From Nitrospina sp. (GTDB lineage: Bacteria > Nitrospinota > Nitrospinia > Nitrospinales > VA-1): a stretch of DNA of 13,709 nucleotides. Made by a program: the position numbers and the translations under genes. Positions 1-8,269 of the stretch are shown in pieces; position 1 is the first letter of the stretch, and every line of letters starts with the position of its first letter. The stretch covers positions 1-13,709 of the forward strand of contig NZYH01000084.1 in NCBI GenBank assembly GCA_002697825.1, written 5' to 3'. The notes beneath the pieces were generated by a model, which saw only the letters and a program-made list of their open reading frames with translations, had not been told where the DNA came from and did not search any database.

Positions 1-1415
1 CCAAAGCTCATTTTAAGGTGGGGAAGTTTTCCTAATGCTTTACGCACTCGGGAAAATTTTTTCTTTAAACTTTTCACTTCTTCCATGGGGTGCCACTGAA
101 AAGGTGTTCCCGGTTTGGGCACCAAAGGACTCAAACTAATTGTCACACGACCAATGCGGCCATGCCTGCGACACTCATCAACATAAACTTCTTGAACTCG
201 TTCAACCAAGCGAATGAACTGATCGATATCATCATCGGTTTCGTGCGGCAGTCCAATTATGGAATAGATTTTCAAATGGAGGATACCCTTCCGGATTAGA
301 AAACCACATTTTTCCACAATAAAATCATCAGTTGCTGCTTTATTAATAACATCACGCATTCTCTCAGAGGGGCCATCCACGGCAACCGTCAGGGTTTTCT
401 GCCCACTCTTGAGAATGAGATCGACGAGTTCATCCGTCAGAGTTTCCATTCGCAAAGATGAAAACGAAAGTTTTTTTCCTTCATTGGTAATCCTTTTAGC
501 CAAGGCAGGAAGTTGTGGATGATCTGTTACCGAAGGCCCAACCAAACCTACCGTTTGTGCCGTTTTTCCTTGATTTCCTAAGGTCTCAGTCATCGATTCA
601 TAAGTTTTATTTAGATCAGGCAAGCGGGGAGGACGATAAATAAAACCCGCTGTGCAAAATCGGCAAGCCCATATGCAACCTCGAGTAACCTCCATCAATG
701 CCATATCTTTGAACGTTGAGTTTTCTCCGTGTATCACAGAGTGAGTACAAAGAGATTCTTCTTCCGCTACCCAATGGCGTGTTACACGCGTAGGAATATC
801 CAAAGATGTGGAAACTCCTGTTTGCTGTCCTAATTCCATTTTCGAATCATAAAATTGTGGTACATAAATTCCTGGTAGTCGCGCTGCCTGCTCCAGAAAA
901 TTTTTCTTATCTTCTGTTTCTAGTAGCTTATTAAAAAAATCATTGGCTAGTCCCTCGCCCTCACCGATGAATAAAACATCCATACAATTAGCTAACGGTT
1001 CTGGATTAATAAAAATTGCGGAACCTCCAGCGACAATCATAGGATATGAGGCATCGCGAGCATCCCTATCCAGTGGGATATTGAAGTACTTCAAGGCAAT
1101 AACCGTGTTCAGATAATCTGGTTCAAAGGAAATCGAAAATGCAATGATATCGAAATCAGCAGGATGTAATTTCAACTCTATGGACCGTAAATCTTCACTA
1201 TCTAAAGTTTCCTTTTCCGGTTTCCAATCCGTAGGCAGCGCGTAACGATCGCACTCCACCCCATCAATTGAATTTAGAAGAGCGTGCACCTGTTGAAAGC
1301 CGAGGTTGGCTAGAGCCACTTCACGTGTGTTGGGGTAAACTAAAAGTACCCGTATGGCTTGATTCGCCAAGGATCTATCGGAAATGGTATGATCGGTAGA
1401 GAAGGAAACTGACAT
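1..1415 (-). CDS. Radical SAM protein with N-terminal B12-binding-like domain (partial, runs off left edge)
   Basis: The frame is open from ATG at 1415 down to base 3 (471 codons) with no stop, so the C-terminus is outside the window. The translation begins MSVSFSTDHTISDRSLANQA. Residues about 20-170 look like a cobalamin-binding-type domain, with the segment MIVAGGSAIFINPEPLAN followed by a GEGEG turn, as in B12-radical SAM proteins. A canonical CX3CX2C cluster motif follows at Cys247, Cys251 and Cys254 (VTRGCIWACRFCTAGFIYRP), which binds the [4Fe-4S] cluster that cleaves S-adenosylmethionine. The sequence resembles the family of uncharacterised radical SAM proteins (TIGR03960 type) often associated with a DUF2344 partner or domain, but that is recognition from memory. 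The substrate is unknown. The start is supported by GAGG five bases upstream of the ATG. The gene is divergent from the TrpD2-like gene at 1499. Confidence 0.85.
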   Translation of the reverse strand, partial: MSVSFSTDHTISDRSLANQAIRVLLVYPNTREVALANLGFQQVHALLNSIDGVECDRYALPTDWKPEKETLDSEDLRSIELKLHPADFDIIAFSISFEPDYLNTVIALKYFNIPLDRDARDASYPMIVAGGSAIFINPEPLANCMDVLFIGEGEGLANDFFNKLLETEDKKNFLEQAARLPGIYVPQFYDSKMELGQQTGVSTSLDIPTRVTRHWVAEEESLCTHSVIHGENSTFKDMALMEVTRGCIWACRFCTAGFIYRPPRLPDLNKTYESMTETLGNQGKTAQTVGLVGPSVTDHPQLPALAKRITNEGKKLSFSSLRMETLTDELVDLILKSGQKTLTVAVDGPSERMRDVINKAATDDFIVEKCGFLIRKGILHLKIYSIIGLPHETDDDIDQFIRLVERVQEVYVDECRRHGRIGRVTISLSPLVPKPGTPFQWHPMEEVKSLKKKFSRVRKALGKLPHLKMSF

Positions 1416-1442
1416 TATGCCTCGAAAATAATTAGCTTTGAA

Positions 1443-1448
1443 ATTATA
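1443..1448 (-). promoter_or_regulatory. Possible -10 element for the radical SAM gene
   Basis: On the minus strand these bases read TATAAT, a perfect sigma70 -10 hexamer, 28 bases upstream of the radical SAM start codon. No good -35 hexamer is seen at 16-18 bases, so the call rests on the -10 alone. The 83-base divergent intergenic gap must hold promoters for both genes. A weak TTGAAA at 1438-1443 on the plus strand has no convincing -10 partner. Confidence 0.3.
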
Positions 1449-1498
1449 ACCTCTATCATACTCTAAATAGGGCCGACTTAAAACGGATTACCGAATTC

Positions 1499-2590
1499 AT
1501 GACGGAAATATTGCCGGACAATCGAATGCAGGCCTATTTACAAAAAATAGCTGCTGGACCAAAATTGAGCAAGGATCTCACTGAAGAAGAAGCAGAAGAT
1601 GCCCTATCACTGATACTGGACGGGAAAGTGTCCCAGATAAGAGTGGGGGTCTTCCTCATTGCCGCACGAATGAAAATTGAAACAGTAGCTGAGAATATCG
1701 GATATTGGCGGGCTCTGCAAAAAAATATGGCTTGCAAAAATATCATAGTCGACAATCTCCTGCAGGTCGCCGATCCGTTTGATGGTTTTCAACGTACTCC
1801 TTATTTTGGATTTTATACAATTCCAGTTTTAGCACAATTAGGAATCCCCACTTACGGTCACTCTGCTCTTCCTCTCCCTCCAAAGTTTGGAATTACCTTT
1901 GAGGATTTACTGGTCAACCATTATCAGGTGCCAGGAAGTGGGCACTACGAAAAACGTATCAAACAAATAGAAAAGTACAATTTCGGTTATATCAATACTG
2001 CAGACTCACTTCCTCCTTTAGAGAAGCTGCGTTCTATGCGAAAAGAAATAGTCAAACGACCCATGCTAGCAACGCTTGAAAAAATCCTTATGCCTCTTCA
2101 AGCTAAGAGCAAAAATTTTCTTGCTACTACCTATTTTCATCGTGGGTACGAAATCTCATTAACCGAAATCGGAAAAAGAAGTAGATTTGATCGTGTCATT
2201 GTTGGCAATGGAATGGAAGGCACTAACTTGTTAGGCATTCACAAAGAAGCAAAAGTTTTCATTCAAGATGGAAATAATGAAACTCAATCCCACACTCTGA
2301 AATATTCGGAAATGTTCCAGGAAAAAACTGCTAAACAAATCTCAGAAGCTCATGAAGCTTTAAAAGAAATAGAATCGAAGCTTGAAACCATTACTGATTT
2401 TGGGGAACGAGCTTTAAAAACGGGAGAGGGACCAGCAGCCATTCAAATAGCCAGTCAGGCTTCCTGTTTAGCTCATCTCGTAGATATTGTTCCATCACCG
2501 CAAAAGGGATTTGATGCAGCGATGAAAATTTTAAAATCAGGGAGTTGTTACGAATCTCTTATGAAAATGATTGGCTTCTTAAAAGCATAG
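1499..2590 (+). CDS. TrpD2/YbiB-like protein (anthranilate phosphoribosyltransferase superfamily, probably not TrpD)
   Basis: The 363-residue product has the fold signature of the nucleoside phosphorylase / phosphoribosyltransferase class III family. Residues 10-75 form the helical N-terminal bundle (KDLTEEEAEDALSLILDGKV, then FLIAARMK). ADPFDGFQRTPYFGFY (91-106) and LAQLGIPTYGHS (111-122) follow, where TrpD has its DIVGTGGD-type PRPP loop and its HGNR motif. The glycine loop is absent and the HG motif has become YGHS. HRGYE (214-218) and GNGMEGT (236-242) correspond to the later superfamily motifs. The pattern is that of TrpD2 proteins such as E. coli YbiB, which are reported to bind nucleic acid rather than act in tryptophan synthesis. 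No trp gene is nearby. No Shine-Dalgarno sequence precedes the ATG. The stop lies 3 bases from the convergent esterase stop. The family call is fairly sure; the function is not known. Confidence 0.75.
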   Translation: MTEILPDNRMQAYLQKIAAGPKLSKDLTEEEAEDALSLILDGKVSQIRVGVFLIAARMKIETVAENIGYWRALQKNMACKNIIVDNLLQVADPFDGFQRTPYFGFYTIPVLAQLGIPTYGHSALPLPPKFGITFEDLLVNHYQVPGSGHYEKRIKQIEKYNFGYINTADSLPPLEKLRSMRKEIVKRPMLATLEKILMPLQAKSKNFLATTYFHRGYEISLTEIGKRSRFDRVIVGNGMEGTNLLGIHKEAKVFIQDGNNETQSHTLKYSEMFQEKTAKQISEAHEALKEIESKLETITDFGERALKTGEGPAAIQIASQASCLAHLVDIVPSPQKGFDAAMKILKSGSCYESLMKMIGFLKA

Positions 2591-2593
2591 ATT

Positions 2594-3253
2594 TTATTTC
2601 TTCAGCATCGGCTCTAAATATCTCCAAACCAGATCGGCAACAAGTTTATAACCAGATTCTGTAGGATGTAGCCCATCGGGGCGTGTATGTTCCCGGACTC
2701 CCGCAACCCCTTCAAGCAAAAAGGGAAGATACACCAAATCGTATTTTTTAGCTAAGTCCGCATATACTGATTCAAATTTTAATTGATAATCTTTCCCATA
2801 ATTAGGCAGAGCTTTCATGCCTGCCAACAAAACCTGGGCATTATTTTCGTGGGAAATACGAATCATAGTTTCAAGATTAGTTTGCATTTCTTTGGTAGAT
2901 AACCCCCTCAATCCATCATTTGCTCCCAAAGCAAGAATGACAATATTTGGTTTGTGTTTCATTAACCAGTCAATACGGCGGACACCCCCAGCCGTCGTAT
3001 CACCACTAACGCCGGCATTGATGACTTTGTGTCTTAAATTAGACTGATTAATTTTTACCTGTAGACGTGAAGGAAAACTCTCTTCCTCTTGCACGCCAAA
3101 TCCGGCCGTTAAACTATCCCCTAAGGCAAGAACCACGAGTTTCTCCTGTTTTATTTCGGTAGCCATTATATTTTCTGTTTTCCCCGGAATAATCAGCAGT
3201 CCTGCAAGAACATACCCGGAAATAAGAAATAAGTTTATTAAAATATTTCGCAT
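2594..3253 (-). CDS. tesA: Secreted GDSL/SGNH esterase, TesA-type (lysophospholipase / acyl-CoA thioesterase I family)
   Basis: With the ATG at 3253 the protein has 219 residues. An N-terminal hydrophobic stretch (residues 4-22) fits a signal peptide or membrane anchor. The SGNH blocks are all present: VLALGDSLTAG with nucleophile Ser47, NAGVSGDTT with oxyanion Gly84, LALGAND with Asn112, and DGLHPTESGY with Asp193 and His196 of the catalytic triad. TesA-type enzymes hydrolyse lysophospholipids, acyl-thioesters and small esters in the periplasm. The frame can be extended to a TTG at 3292, adding 13 polar residues before the hydrophobic segment; the ATG gives a normal signal peptide, so I prefer it. 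The gene is divergent from the YbbA-type ATPase gene, as tesA is in E. coli, which supports the assignment. Substrate preference cannot be read from the sequence. Confidence 0.88.
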   Translation of the reverse strand: MRNILINLFLISGYVLAGLLIIPGKTENIMATEIKQEKLVVLALGDSLTAGFGVQEEESFPSRLQVKINQSNLRHKVINAGVSGDTTAGGVRRIDWLMKHKPNIVILALGANDGLRGLSTKEMQTNLETMIRISHENNAQVLLAGMKALPNYGKDYQLKFESVYADLAKKYDLVYLPFLLEGVAGVREHTRPDGLHPTESGYKLVADLVWRYLEPMLKK

Positions 3254-3303
3254 ATTTTTGTAATACAATGAATACCTATCATTAACCAACAATTACCAAT
3301 AAG

Positions 3304-3984
3304 TTGATCGAAATATCTGGATTAATTAAAACTCTGCACGGCGGCGGTCACAAAGTAGAAATTTTAAAATCTATTGATCTCACAATTCCAACTGGCCAGT
3401 TCATAGCGATAACTGGACATTCCGGAAGTGGTAAAACTACCCTACTCAGCCTGATTGCCGGACTCGACGCACCGACCGATGGAAAAATTAACATAGATGG
3501 GCAGGATATCACGAAACTAAATGAAGACGAACTGGCCTTATTACGCGGAAATCGTTTTGGTTTTATTTTCCAGAATTTTCATCTCATCCCAACCCTCACT
3601 GCTCTAGAAAATGTTGTGCTTTCCTTAGAACTCAATAACACTCCAGGTGCAACAAAAAAATCCGAAGACTTGTTGAGTAAAGTAGGGCTCGGAGACCGTC
3701 TAAATCATTACCCAGCACAATTATCTGGTGGAGAGCAACAACGACTTTCAATAGCACGGGCCTTTGTCAATGAACCTGATATCATTCTTGCCGATGAGCC
3801 AACCGGAAACCTCGATTCGAAAAATAGTGACCACATTATGAATCTAATCCAAGAACTACATCAAATAAAACAGGCGACCATTATCCTCGTTACTCATGAA
3901 TCACAGGTGGCAAATCAAAGTCAGCGTATTTTGACCTTGGAAGATGGAAAAATCATTTCCGACCAAGAAAAAGAAAAATTATGA
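3304..3984 (+). CDS. ybbA: ABC transporter ATPase, YbbA type (LolD/MacB-like)
   Basis: This 226-residue ATPase belongs to the group that partners FtsX-like permeases. Seen motifs are Walker A GHSGSGKT (38-45), Q-loop Gln90 in FQNFHLI, the signature LSGGEQQ (140-146), Walker B IILADE (160-165) and the switch histidine His198. The start is TTG at 3304, because an in-frame stop lies just upstream (3283-3285) and the product then begins [10 protein letters not shown] as family members usually do. A clear Shine-Dalgarno sequence is absent. The stop overlaps the permease start (ATGA), so the two are translationally coupled and must form one complex. The layout, divergent from a TesA-type esterase and followed by an approximately 850-residue permease, is the E. 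coli tesA/ybbA-ybbP arrangement. The transported substrate is not established; a role in moving lipids or lipoproteins is inferred from related systems. Confidence 0.9.
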   Translation: MIEISGLIKTLHGGGHKVEILKSIDLTIPTGQFIAITGHSGSGKTTLLSLIAGLDAPTDGKINIDGQDITKLNEDELALLRGNRFGFIFQNFHLIPTLTALENVVLSLELNNTPGATKKSEDLLSKVGLGDRLNHYPAQLSGGEQQRLSIARAFVNEPDIILADEPTGNLDSKNSDHIMNLIQELHQIKQATIILVTHESQVANQSQRILTLEDGKIISDQEKEKL

Positions 3985-6557
3985 ATTCAGCACAAATTAG
4001 TTTTCCCAAGTTAATTACACTTACCCTTGCCGAATTGCGCGGTGCATGGAAACGCATGACCTTTTTCATTCTTTGTATTGCAATCGGTGTTTGTGCAGTA
4101 ATGACGATTAAAAGCTTTTCCAATATGGTTCAAGAAACGATTCAGGCCCAGGCCAAAGGTCTGTTGGCTGCAGATATCGCGATTAAAGGTAGTTGGGAAC
4201 AGGGAAAAGAAGACTTGGCTTATCAGACAAAAACCCTGCCAATCGGAACAGAGTTTTTGTTTATAAAAGAACTACACGGGATGGTCCAGTATAAAACGAC
4301 GACCATACCTGAAAAATCTGGCTCCCTGATAACAGAATTAAAATCCATTCCATTATCCGGCCCACAATATCCTTTCTATGGGGAACTTAAAAATAACCCA
4401 GATCGCCCTTTGCAGGAATTGCTTAAGGGAAACAGTGCAGTCGTGGAATCATCATTTCTAATAAAAACAGGATTGCACTTGAACGATGAATTCCTCCTTG
4501 GAAAAATAAAATTAAAAATCACAGGTATTGTAATCTCAGAACCTGATCGTATCTCCCGTGCCTTTAGCATAGGACCTCGATTATTTATTTCGCGCGCTTC
4601 TCTAGATAAAGCTGGGCTGATCCAACCTGGGAGCCGAATCAAGCATCGTACTTTAATTAAAATTCCTGACAATATAGATATTGAAAAAGCAGTGATGCTT
4701 TTGGAACGCGGCCTGCCTGATAAAACCATCTCAATTCGGACCTATAAAGACATGCAATCTTCCCTTTCGAGTTCTATAGAACGGATGGGACAATATCTGG
4801 GTGCGCTTGGAGTTATCGCTCTGCTCATGGGTGGTATTGGGGTAGCAATGATCGTCCGTACCTTCATGGCACAAAAACTAGATACGGTTGCCATTATGAA
4901 TTGTCTGGGTGCTTCTTCTCGCACCTTACTTAAAGTTTATCTTTTTCAGGCCACGTTGGTAGGAGTGGTGGGTAGCATATTAGGAATTGTTGTTGGGTTT
5001 TTTCTTACCTACTTACTACCATCAAAAATGGAAGGGTTAATCAACTACCAACTTGAGCCCTCTTTTTATTTCATACCTGCCATGCAGTCGTTTTTACTGG
5101 GTTTAGTGACAACCGTTTTATTCTGCATTTGGCCATTATTGAGAGCGGTCCGGACACGCCCCCTAAGACTTTTTCGTCGTAACTTTGAAGAGGAGGAACT
5201 CACAACAGGCACACACAAGGACCGTTGGGTGGCCGGATTGACTGTAAGTCTAGGTCTTGCAGCAATGATCTGCTGGCAAGCTGAATCTTTAAAACGGGGT
5301 CTAGTATTTCTTTCTGCCTTTGGAGTATCCATAGCCGTATTTGCGTTTGCATCGATGCTTTTATTAAAAGTACTTAAGGTATTGCCTAAACCAGGTTCTA
5401 TAGCAATAAGATATGGAATGTCTAACCTAAAACGACCAAACAGTGAGGCAGCATCGATTATCACTTGCCTGGGAATGGGTATTATGCTGATCCTTACAGT
5501 GAGGTTGGTACAAATGGACATGTTGGCCATGCTCAACAAGAATACCGAAATAAATCCACCTAATTATTTTTTTATTGATATCCAAAAAGACCAAAAAGAA
5601 ACATTCATCCAGGTACTCGATCAAGTTGCACCTGAGTCCGATCATAGCATAACACCTCTAGTGCGTTCACGTTTACATAGTATCGATGAAAAACTACGAA
5701 CCAACTGGCAATACAAAGACAAACAGCGAGAGCAATGGTTCATAAATCGTGAATTCGCTTTGACATATATGGAAGGTCCTCCTCCAAAAGATAATGAAAT
5801 TATTGAAGGACAGTGGTGGAATAAAGAACGAGGAAAAAATGCAGAAGTTTCGTTGGAGCAAGATGCGGCTAAAAGGCTAGGTGCTAATATTGGGTCCCAA
5901 GTGACTATAGACATCCAAGGTATACCCGTATCAGCAGAGGTCACCAGTATTCGCAGCGTGAACTGGCGAAATATGCGAACTAACTTCTATATGATTTTTT
6001 CTCCGGGAGCACTCGCAGGAGCACCAATCACCTATGTCGCAACTGTAAATGTTTCCAATGAAAAGGAATTAAAACTACAAAACGCCGTTGTTAAAGCTTT
6101 ACCCAATGTCACGGCTCTTAGCACTAGGGATATTGTCAATACCGTTGAATCGACGGTTTCTAAACTAACTACATTGGTAAATTTTATGTCGGGCTTTGCC
6201 ATCGCGGCAGGGCTGTTCATTTTATCCGGTTCGATTGCTTCGACTAAGTACCGACGTTTACGCGAATCAGCGGTGTTAAAAATTCTTGGCGCAAAAAGAA
6301 AGATGGTGGCATCTATTCTTGGGTTTGAATATGCAACATTAGGAATCATGGCCGCCTTAATTGGTATTCTTTTGGCACAAGGGCTCTCCTGGGCTGTCAT
6401 GAAATACATAATCAAATCTTCCTGGCATTTACAACCCGGGATTATTCTTTCGGCTTTCTGCTTTGGGGTAGTTCTCACTATTACTACGGGAATTTTAAGT
6501 AGCCTCGATGTAATAAAAAATAAACCCCTAAAAACCATCCGCGAGACAGAGTCATGA
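3981..6557 (+). CDS. ybbP: ABC transporter permease, YbbP type, two FtsX domains
   Basis: The 858-residue inner-membrane protein shows about ten hydrophobic segments: residues 27-45, 271-293, 318-348, 362-388, 417-433, 440-465, 492-514, 731-754, 780-808 and 820-842. Two large soluble loops (about 46-270 and 515-730) would lie in the periplasm. The repeated FtsX-like blocks include AIMNCLGASSRTLLKVYLFQ in the first half and AVLKILGAKRKMVASILGFE in the second, the coupling-helix signature of MacB/LolC/YbbP permeases. Its size is close to that of E. coli YbbP (about 800 residues). The start codon overlaps the ATPase stop and its own stop overlaps the start of the next gene, so the three are probably made together. 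It should form a transporter with the upstream ATPase, extracting or remodelling hydrophobic molecules rather than importing solutes. That role is inferred from the family. Confidence 0.9.
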   Translation: MNSAQISFPKLITLTLAELRGAWKRMTFFILCIAIGVCAVMTIKSFSNMVQETIQAQAKGLLAADIAIKGSWEQGKEDLAYQTKTLPIGTEFLFIKELHGMVQYKTTTIPEKSGSLITELKSIPLSGPQYPFYGELKNNPDRPLQELLKGNSAVVESSFLIKTGLHLNDEFLLGKIKLKITGIVISEPDRISRAFSIGPRLFISRASLDKAGLIQPGSRIKHRTLIKIPDNIDIEKAVMLLERGLPDKTISIRTYKDMQSSLSSSIERMGQYLGALGVIALLMGGIGVAMIVRTFMAQKLDTVAIMNCLGASSRTLLKVYLFQATLVGVVGSILGIVVGFFLTYLLPSKMEGLINYQLEPSFYFIPAMQSFLLGLVTTVLFCIWPLLRAVRTRPLRLFRRNFEEEELTTGTHKDRWVAGLTVSLGLAAMICWQAESLKRGLVFLSAFGVSIAVFAFASMLLLKVLKVLPKPGSIAIRYGMSNLKRPNSEAASIITCLGMGIMLILTVRLVQMDMLAMLNKNTEINPPNYFFIDIQKDQKETFIQVLDQVAPESDHSITPLVRSRLHSIDEKLRTNWQYKDKQREQWFINREFALTYMEGPPPKDNEIIEGQWWNKERGKNAEVSLEQDAAKRLGANIGSQVTIDIQGIPVSAEVTSIRSVNWRNMRTNFYMIFSPGALAGAPITYVATVNVSNEKELKLQNAVVKALPNVTALSTRDIVNTVESTVSKLTTLVNFMSGFAIAAGLFILSGSIASTKYRRLRESAVLKILGAKRKMVASILGFEYATLGIMAALIGILLAQGLSWAVMKYIIKSSWHLQPGIILSAFCFGVVLTITTGILSSLDVIKNKPLKTIRETES

Positions 6558-7111
6558 ATTGTGGAATATTTATAAAGAGCTCTGCATTTGCTACACTATT
6601 TTTCCTGGTTCCAGCAATAGTAAATGCTAATGGTTATATTCAAAAAGGACCCTACGTTGCACCACCTTATGTTGCTCCACCACCTATCCCCTCCCGACTT
6701 AAGCTAATAGATAATGGTGATGGAACCATCACCGAAACAAAGTCAAAACTCATGTGGACTAAAAAAGATAGTTTTGCAGATTTGGGAAAGTGCTTAAATT
6801 GGTACGACTCAAAAAATTATGTCGAGAACCTTACCACAGGAGGATACACCGATTGGAGAGTACCAGAGGTCTGGGAGTACGGTGAAATTTACGACAACAC
6901 AGAGTCTAACGTTATTGCCATGGATCATGATCCTAAATATCCCTTGGCCTTGTCGAGTTTATTCGCAGACGGAGCTGCTTATTGGTACTGGTCCTCCGAG
7001 CATGGACATTGCTGCGCCCGCACTGCATACTTCGTCACTGGTTTACCCTTTATTCGGACTCTAGATAAATGTACCAAAGGTGGAGTTCGCGGAGTGCGAA
7101 ACGTTCCTTAA
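6554..7111 (+). CDS. Secreted DUF1566 (Lcl C-terminal-like) domain protein coupled to the YbbAP operon
   Basis: This 185-residue protein begins with a signal peptide, with probable cleavage after Ala25 (VNA/NG). A short proline-rich linker follows, with the tandem repeat YVAPPYVAPP (34-43). The rest matches the DUF1566 pattern: DNGDGTITETKSKLMWTK, a GGYTDWRVPEVWE block (WRVP in place of the usual WRLP), YWYWSSEHG, and a C-terminal GGVRGVRNVP replacing the common YVRCVR ending. Cysteines occur in HGHCCAR and DKCTKG and could form disulphides in the periplasm or outside. The start ATG overlaps the YbbP stop (ATGA). Domains of this type are often found in lipoproteins and surface proteins, but no biochemical function is established. 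Its coupling to an ABC permease suggests an accessory role at the envelope; this is inference. Confidence 0.8.
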   Translation: MNCGIFIKSSAFATLFFLVPAIVNANGYIQKGPYVAPPYVAPPPIPSRLKLIDNGDGTITETKSKLMWTKKDSFADLGKCLNWYDSKNYVENLTTGGYTDWRVPEVWEYGEIYDNTESNVIAMDHDPKYPLALSSLFADGAAYWYWSSEHGHCCARTAYFVTGLPFIRTLDKCTKGGVRGVRNVP

Positions 7112-7180
7112 TTTCTATTCTCAGAAATTTAAAATAATACAGTTTCTAGGCACTTGGTGTTTTAAAATATGAAACCATTT

Positions 7181-8269
7181 CTATGATAGATTTGCGTTTT
7201 CATGAACCATTCGAATTGCCTTGATCAAGGCATAAATGGACTGGCCGGGTTGCAAATTTAGATTAGACAAAGATTTTCTGGTTATTGTGGCAAGAAGTGG
7301 ACGACCTGCATCCAGTTCTATATCTACTGAATACCCGACATTTTTCCCAATTTTTTTAACGTTGGTTCTTAAAATATTGAGTACACTCGTCAACCCCTCC
7401 GGAGGTTGTGTGGCTAGACTCACGTCTTTAGAATGAATATGCACTCGAAGTCCCTCGCCGGGTTCAATACTTTGCAGAGGTACACTTAATTCCTGTCCCA
7501 TAAAATCAAGACGAGTGATTCCAAATTCTTTATCGTGTTCTAAAACGGTTGTATCAAGGATCGCACCTGAATGCTCGTCGCCAATGGCATCGCGCAAGTG
7601 GATGTCTGAAAAAACTTTTTCAACGGGCCCTGATTTCATGACTTTTCCCCCTTTCAAAATCACCATAGTGTCGACAAGTTGTAAAACTTCACTCATCGAG
7701 TGGGTAACATAAATTATGGGGATAGAAAGTTCTTGTTCTATTTTTCGGATAAATGGAATTATCTCTACCTTTCTTTGGGTATCTAACGCTGCGAGAGGTT
7801 CATCCATTAAAAGCAGCTTTGGAGTTGTAAGTAACGCCCGGCCGAGTGCGACTCGCTGCTTTTCACCACCCGATAATTTCTCGATACCACGATTTAAAAG
7901 ATTTTCCAAAGCCAATACACGCGCCACCCCGTCCAGATGCAGTTTTCTCGATTCCGCCGGAGTACGTTTATATCCATACAACAGGTTTTCTCGGACTTTT
8001 AAATGTGGGAACAAACGGGATTCCTGAAATACCATACCAATCGCGCGTTCGTTCGGAGGAAGGAATTTATTCTTATCCTGCCAAATCTCTCCCGCTATTT
8101 CTAACCTACCTGATTTTTCGAAACCTGCGAGGCATCGTAATAAGGTAGTTTTACCTGAACCCGAAGGGCCAAATACCACGGTTATTCCAGATGCTGGGAG
8201 TTGCAAATCAACATCAAAATTAAAATTCGGATAGCTGACTTTGAAATTTGCCTTTATGAACGTAGTCAT
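7181..8269 (-). CDS. modC: Molybdate ABC transporter ATP-binding protein ModC
   Basis: The 362-residue protein has an ABC ATPase domain (about 1-225) with Walker A GPSGSGKT (34-41), Q-loop Gln82, signature LSGGEKQ (132-138), Walker B KLLLMDE (151-157) and switch His190. The C-terminal part (about 293-352), beginning TSVLNILRTNVKKIG, is a TOBE/Mop-type domain that binds oxyanions and lets ModC sense molybdate or tungstate. It powers molybdate import through ModB. The ATG overlaps the last bases of modB (4-base overlap), which indicates translational coupling. It is the last gene of modABC. It converges on the DUF1566 gene with a 69-base gap in which no convincing terminator is seen. The length is normal for ModC (about 350 residues). 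Confidence 0.95.
   Translation of the reverse strand: MTTFIKANFKVSYPNFNFDVDLQLPASGITVVFGPSGSGKTTLLRCLAGFEKSGRLEIAGEIWQDKNKFLPPNERAIGMVFQESRLFPHLKVRENLLYGYKRTPAESRKLHLDGVARVLALENLLNRGIEKLSGGEKQRVALGRALLTTPKLLLMDEPLAALDTQRKVEIIPFIRKIEQELSIPIIYVTHSMSEVLQLVDTMVILKGGKVMKSGPVEKVFSDIHLRDAIGDEHSGAILDTTVLEHDKEFGITRLDFMGQELSVPLQSIEPGEGLRVHIHSKDVSLATQPPEGLTSVLNILRTNVKKIGKNVGYSVDIELDAGRPLLATITRKSLSNLNLQPGQSIYALIKAIRMVHENANLS

Noticed and set aside
90..299. 69-codon plus-strand frame near the left end
   Set aside because: It lies antisense inside the radical SAM gene, which has an uninterrupted frame and a clear CX3CX2C motif.
4376..6538. Long minus-strand open frames across the permease gene
   Set aside because: They are shadows of the ybbP reading frame with no recognisable protein features.
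7110..7129. Short hairpin AATTTCT / AGAAATT after the DUF1566 gene as a terminator
   Set aside because: The stem is AT-only, overlaps the stop codon and is not followed by a T-run on either strand.
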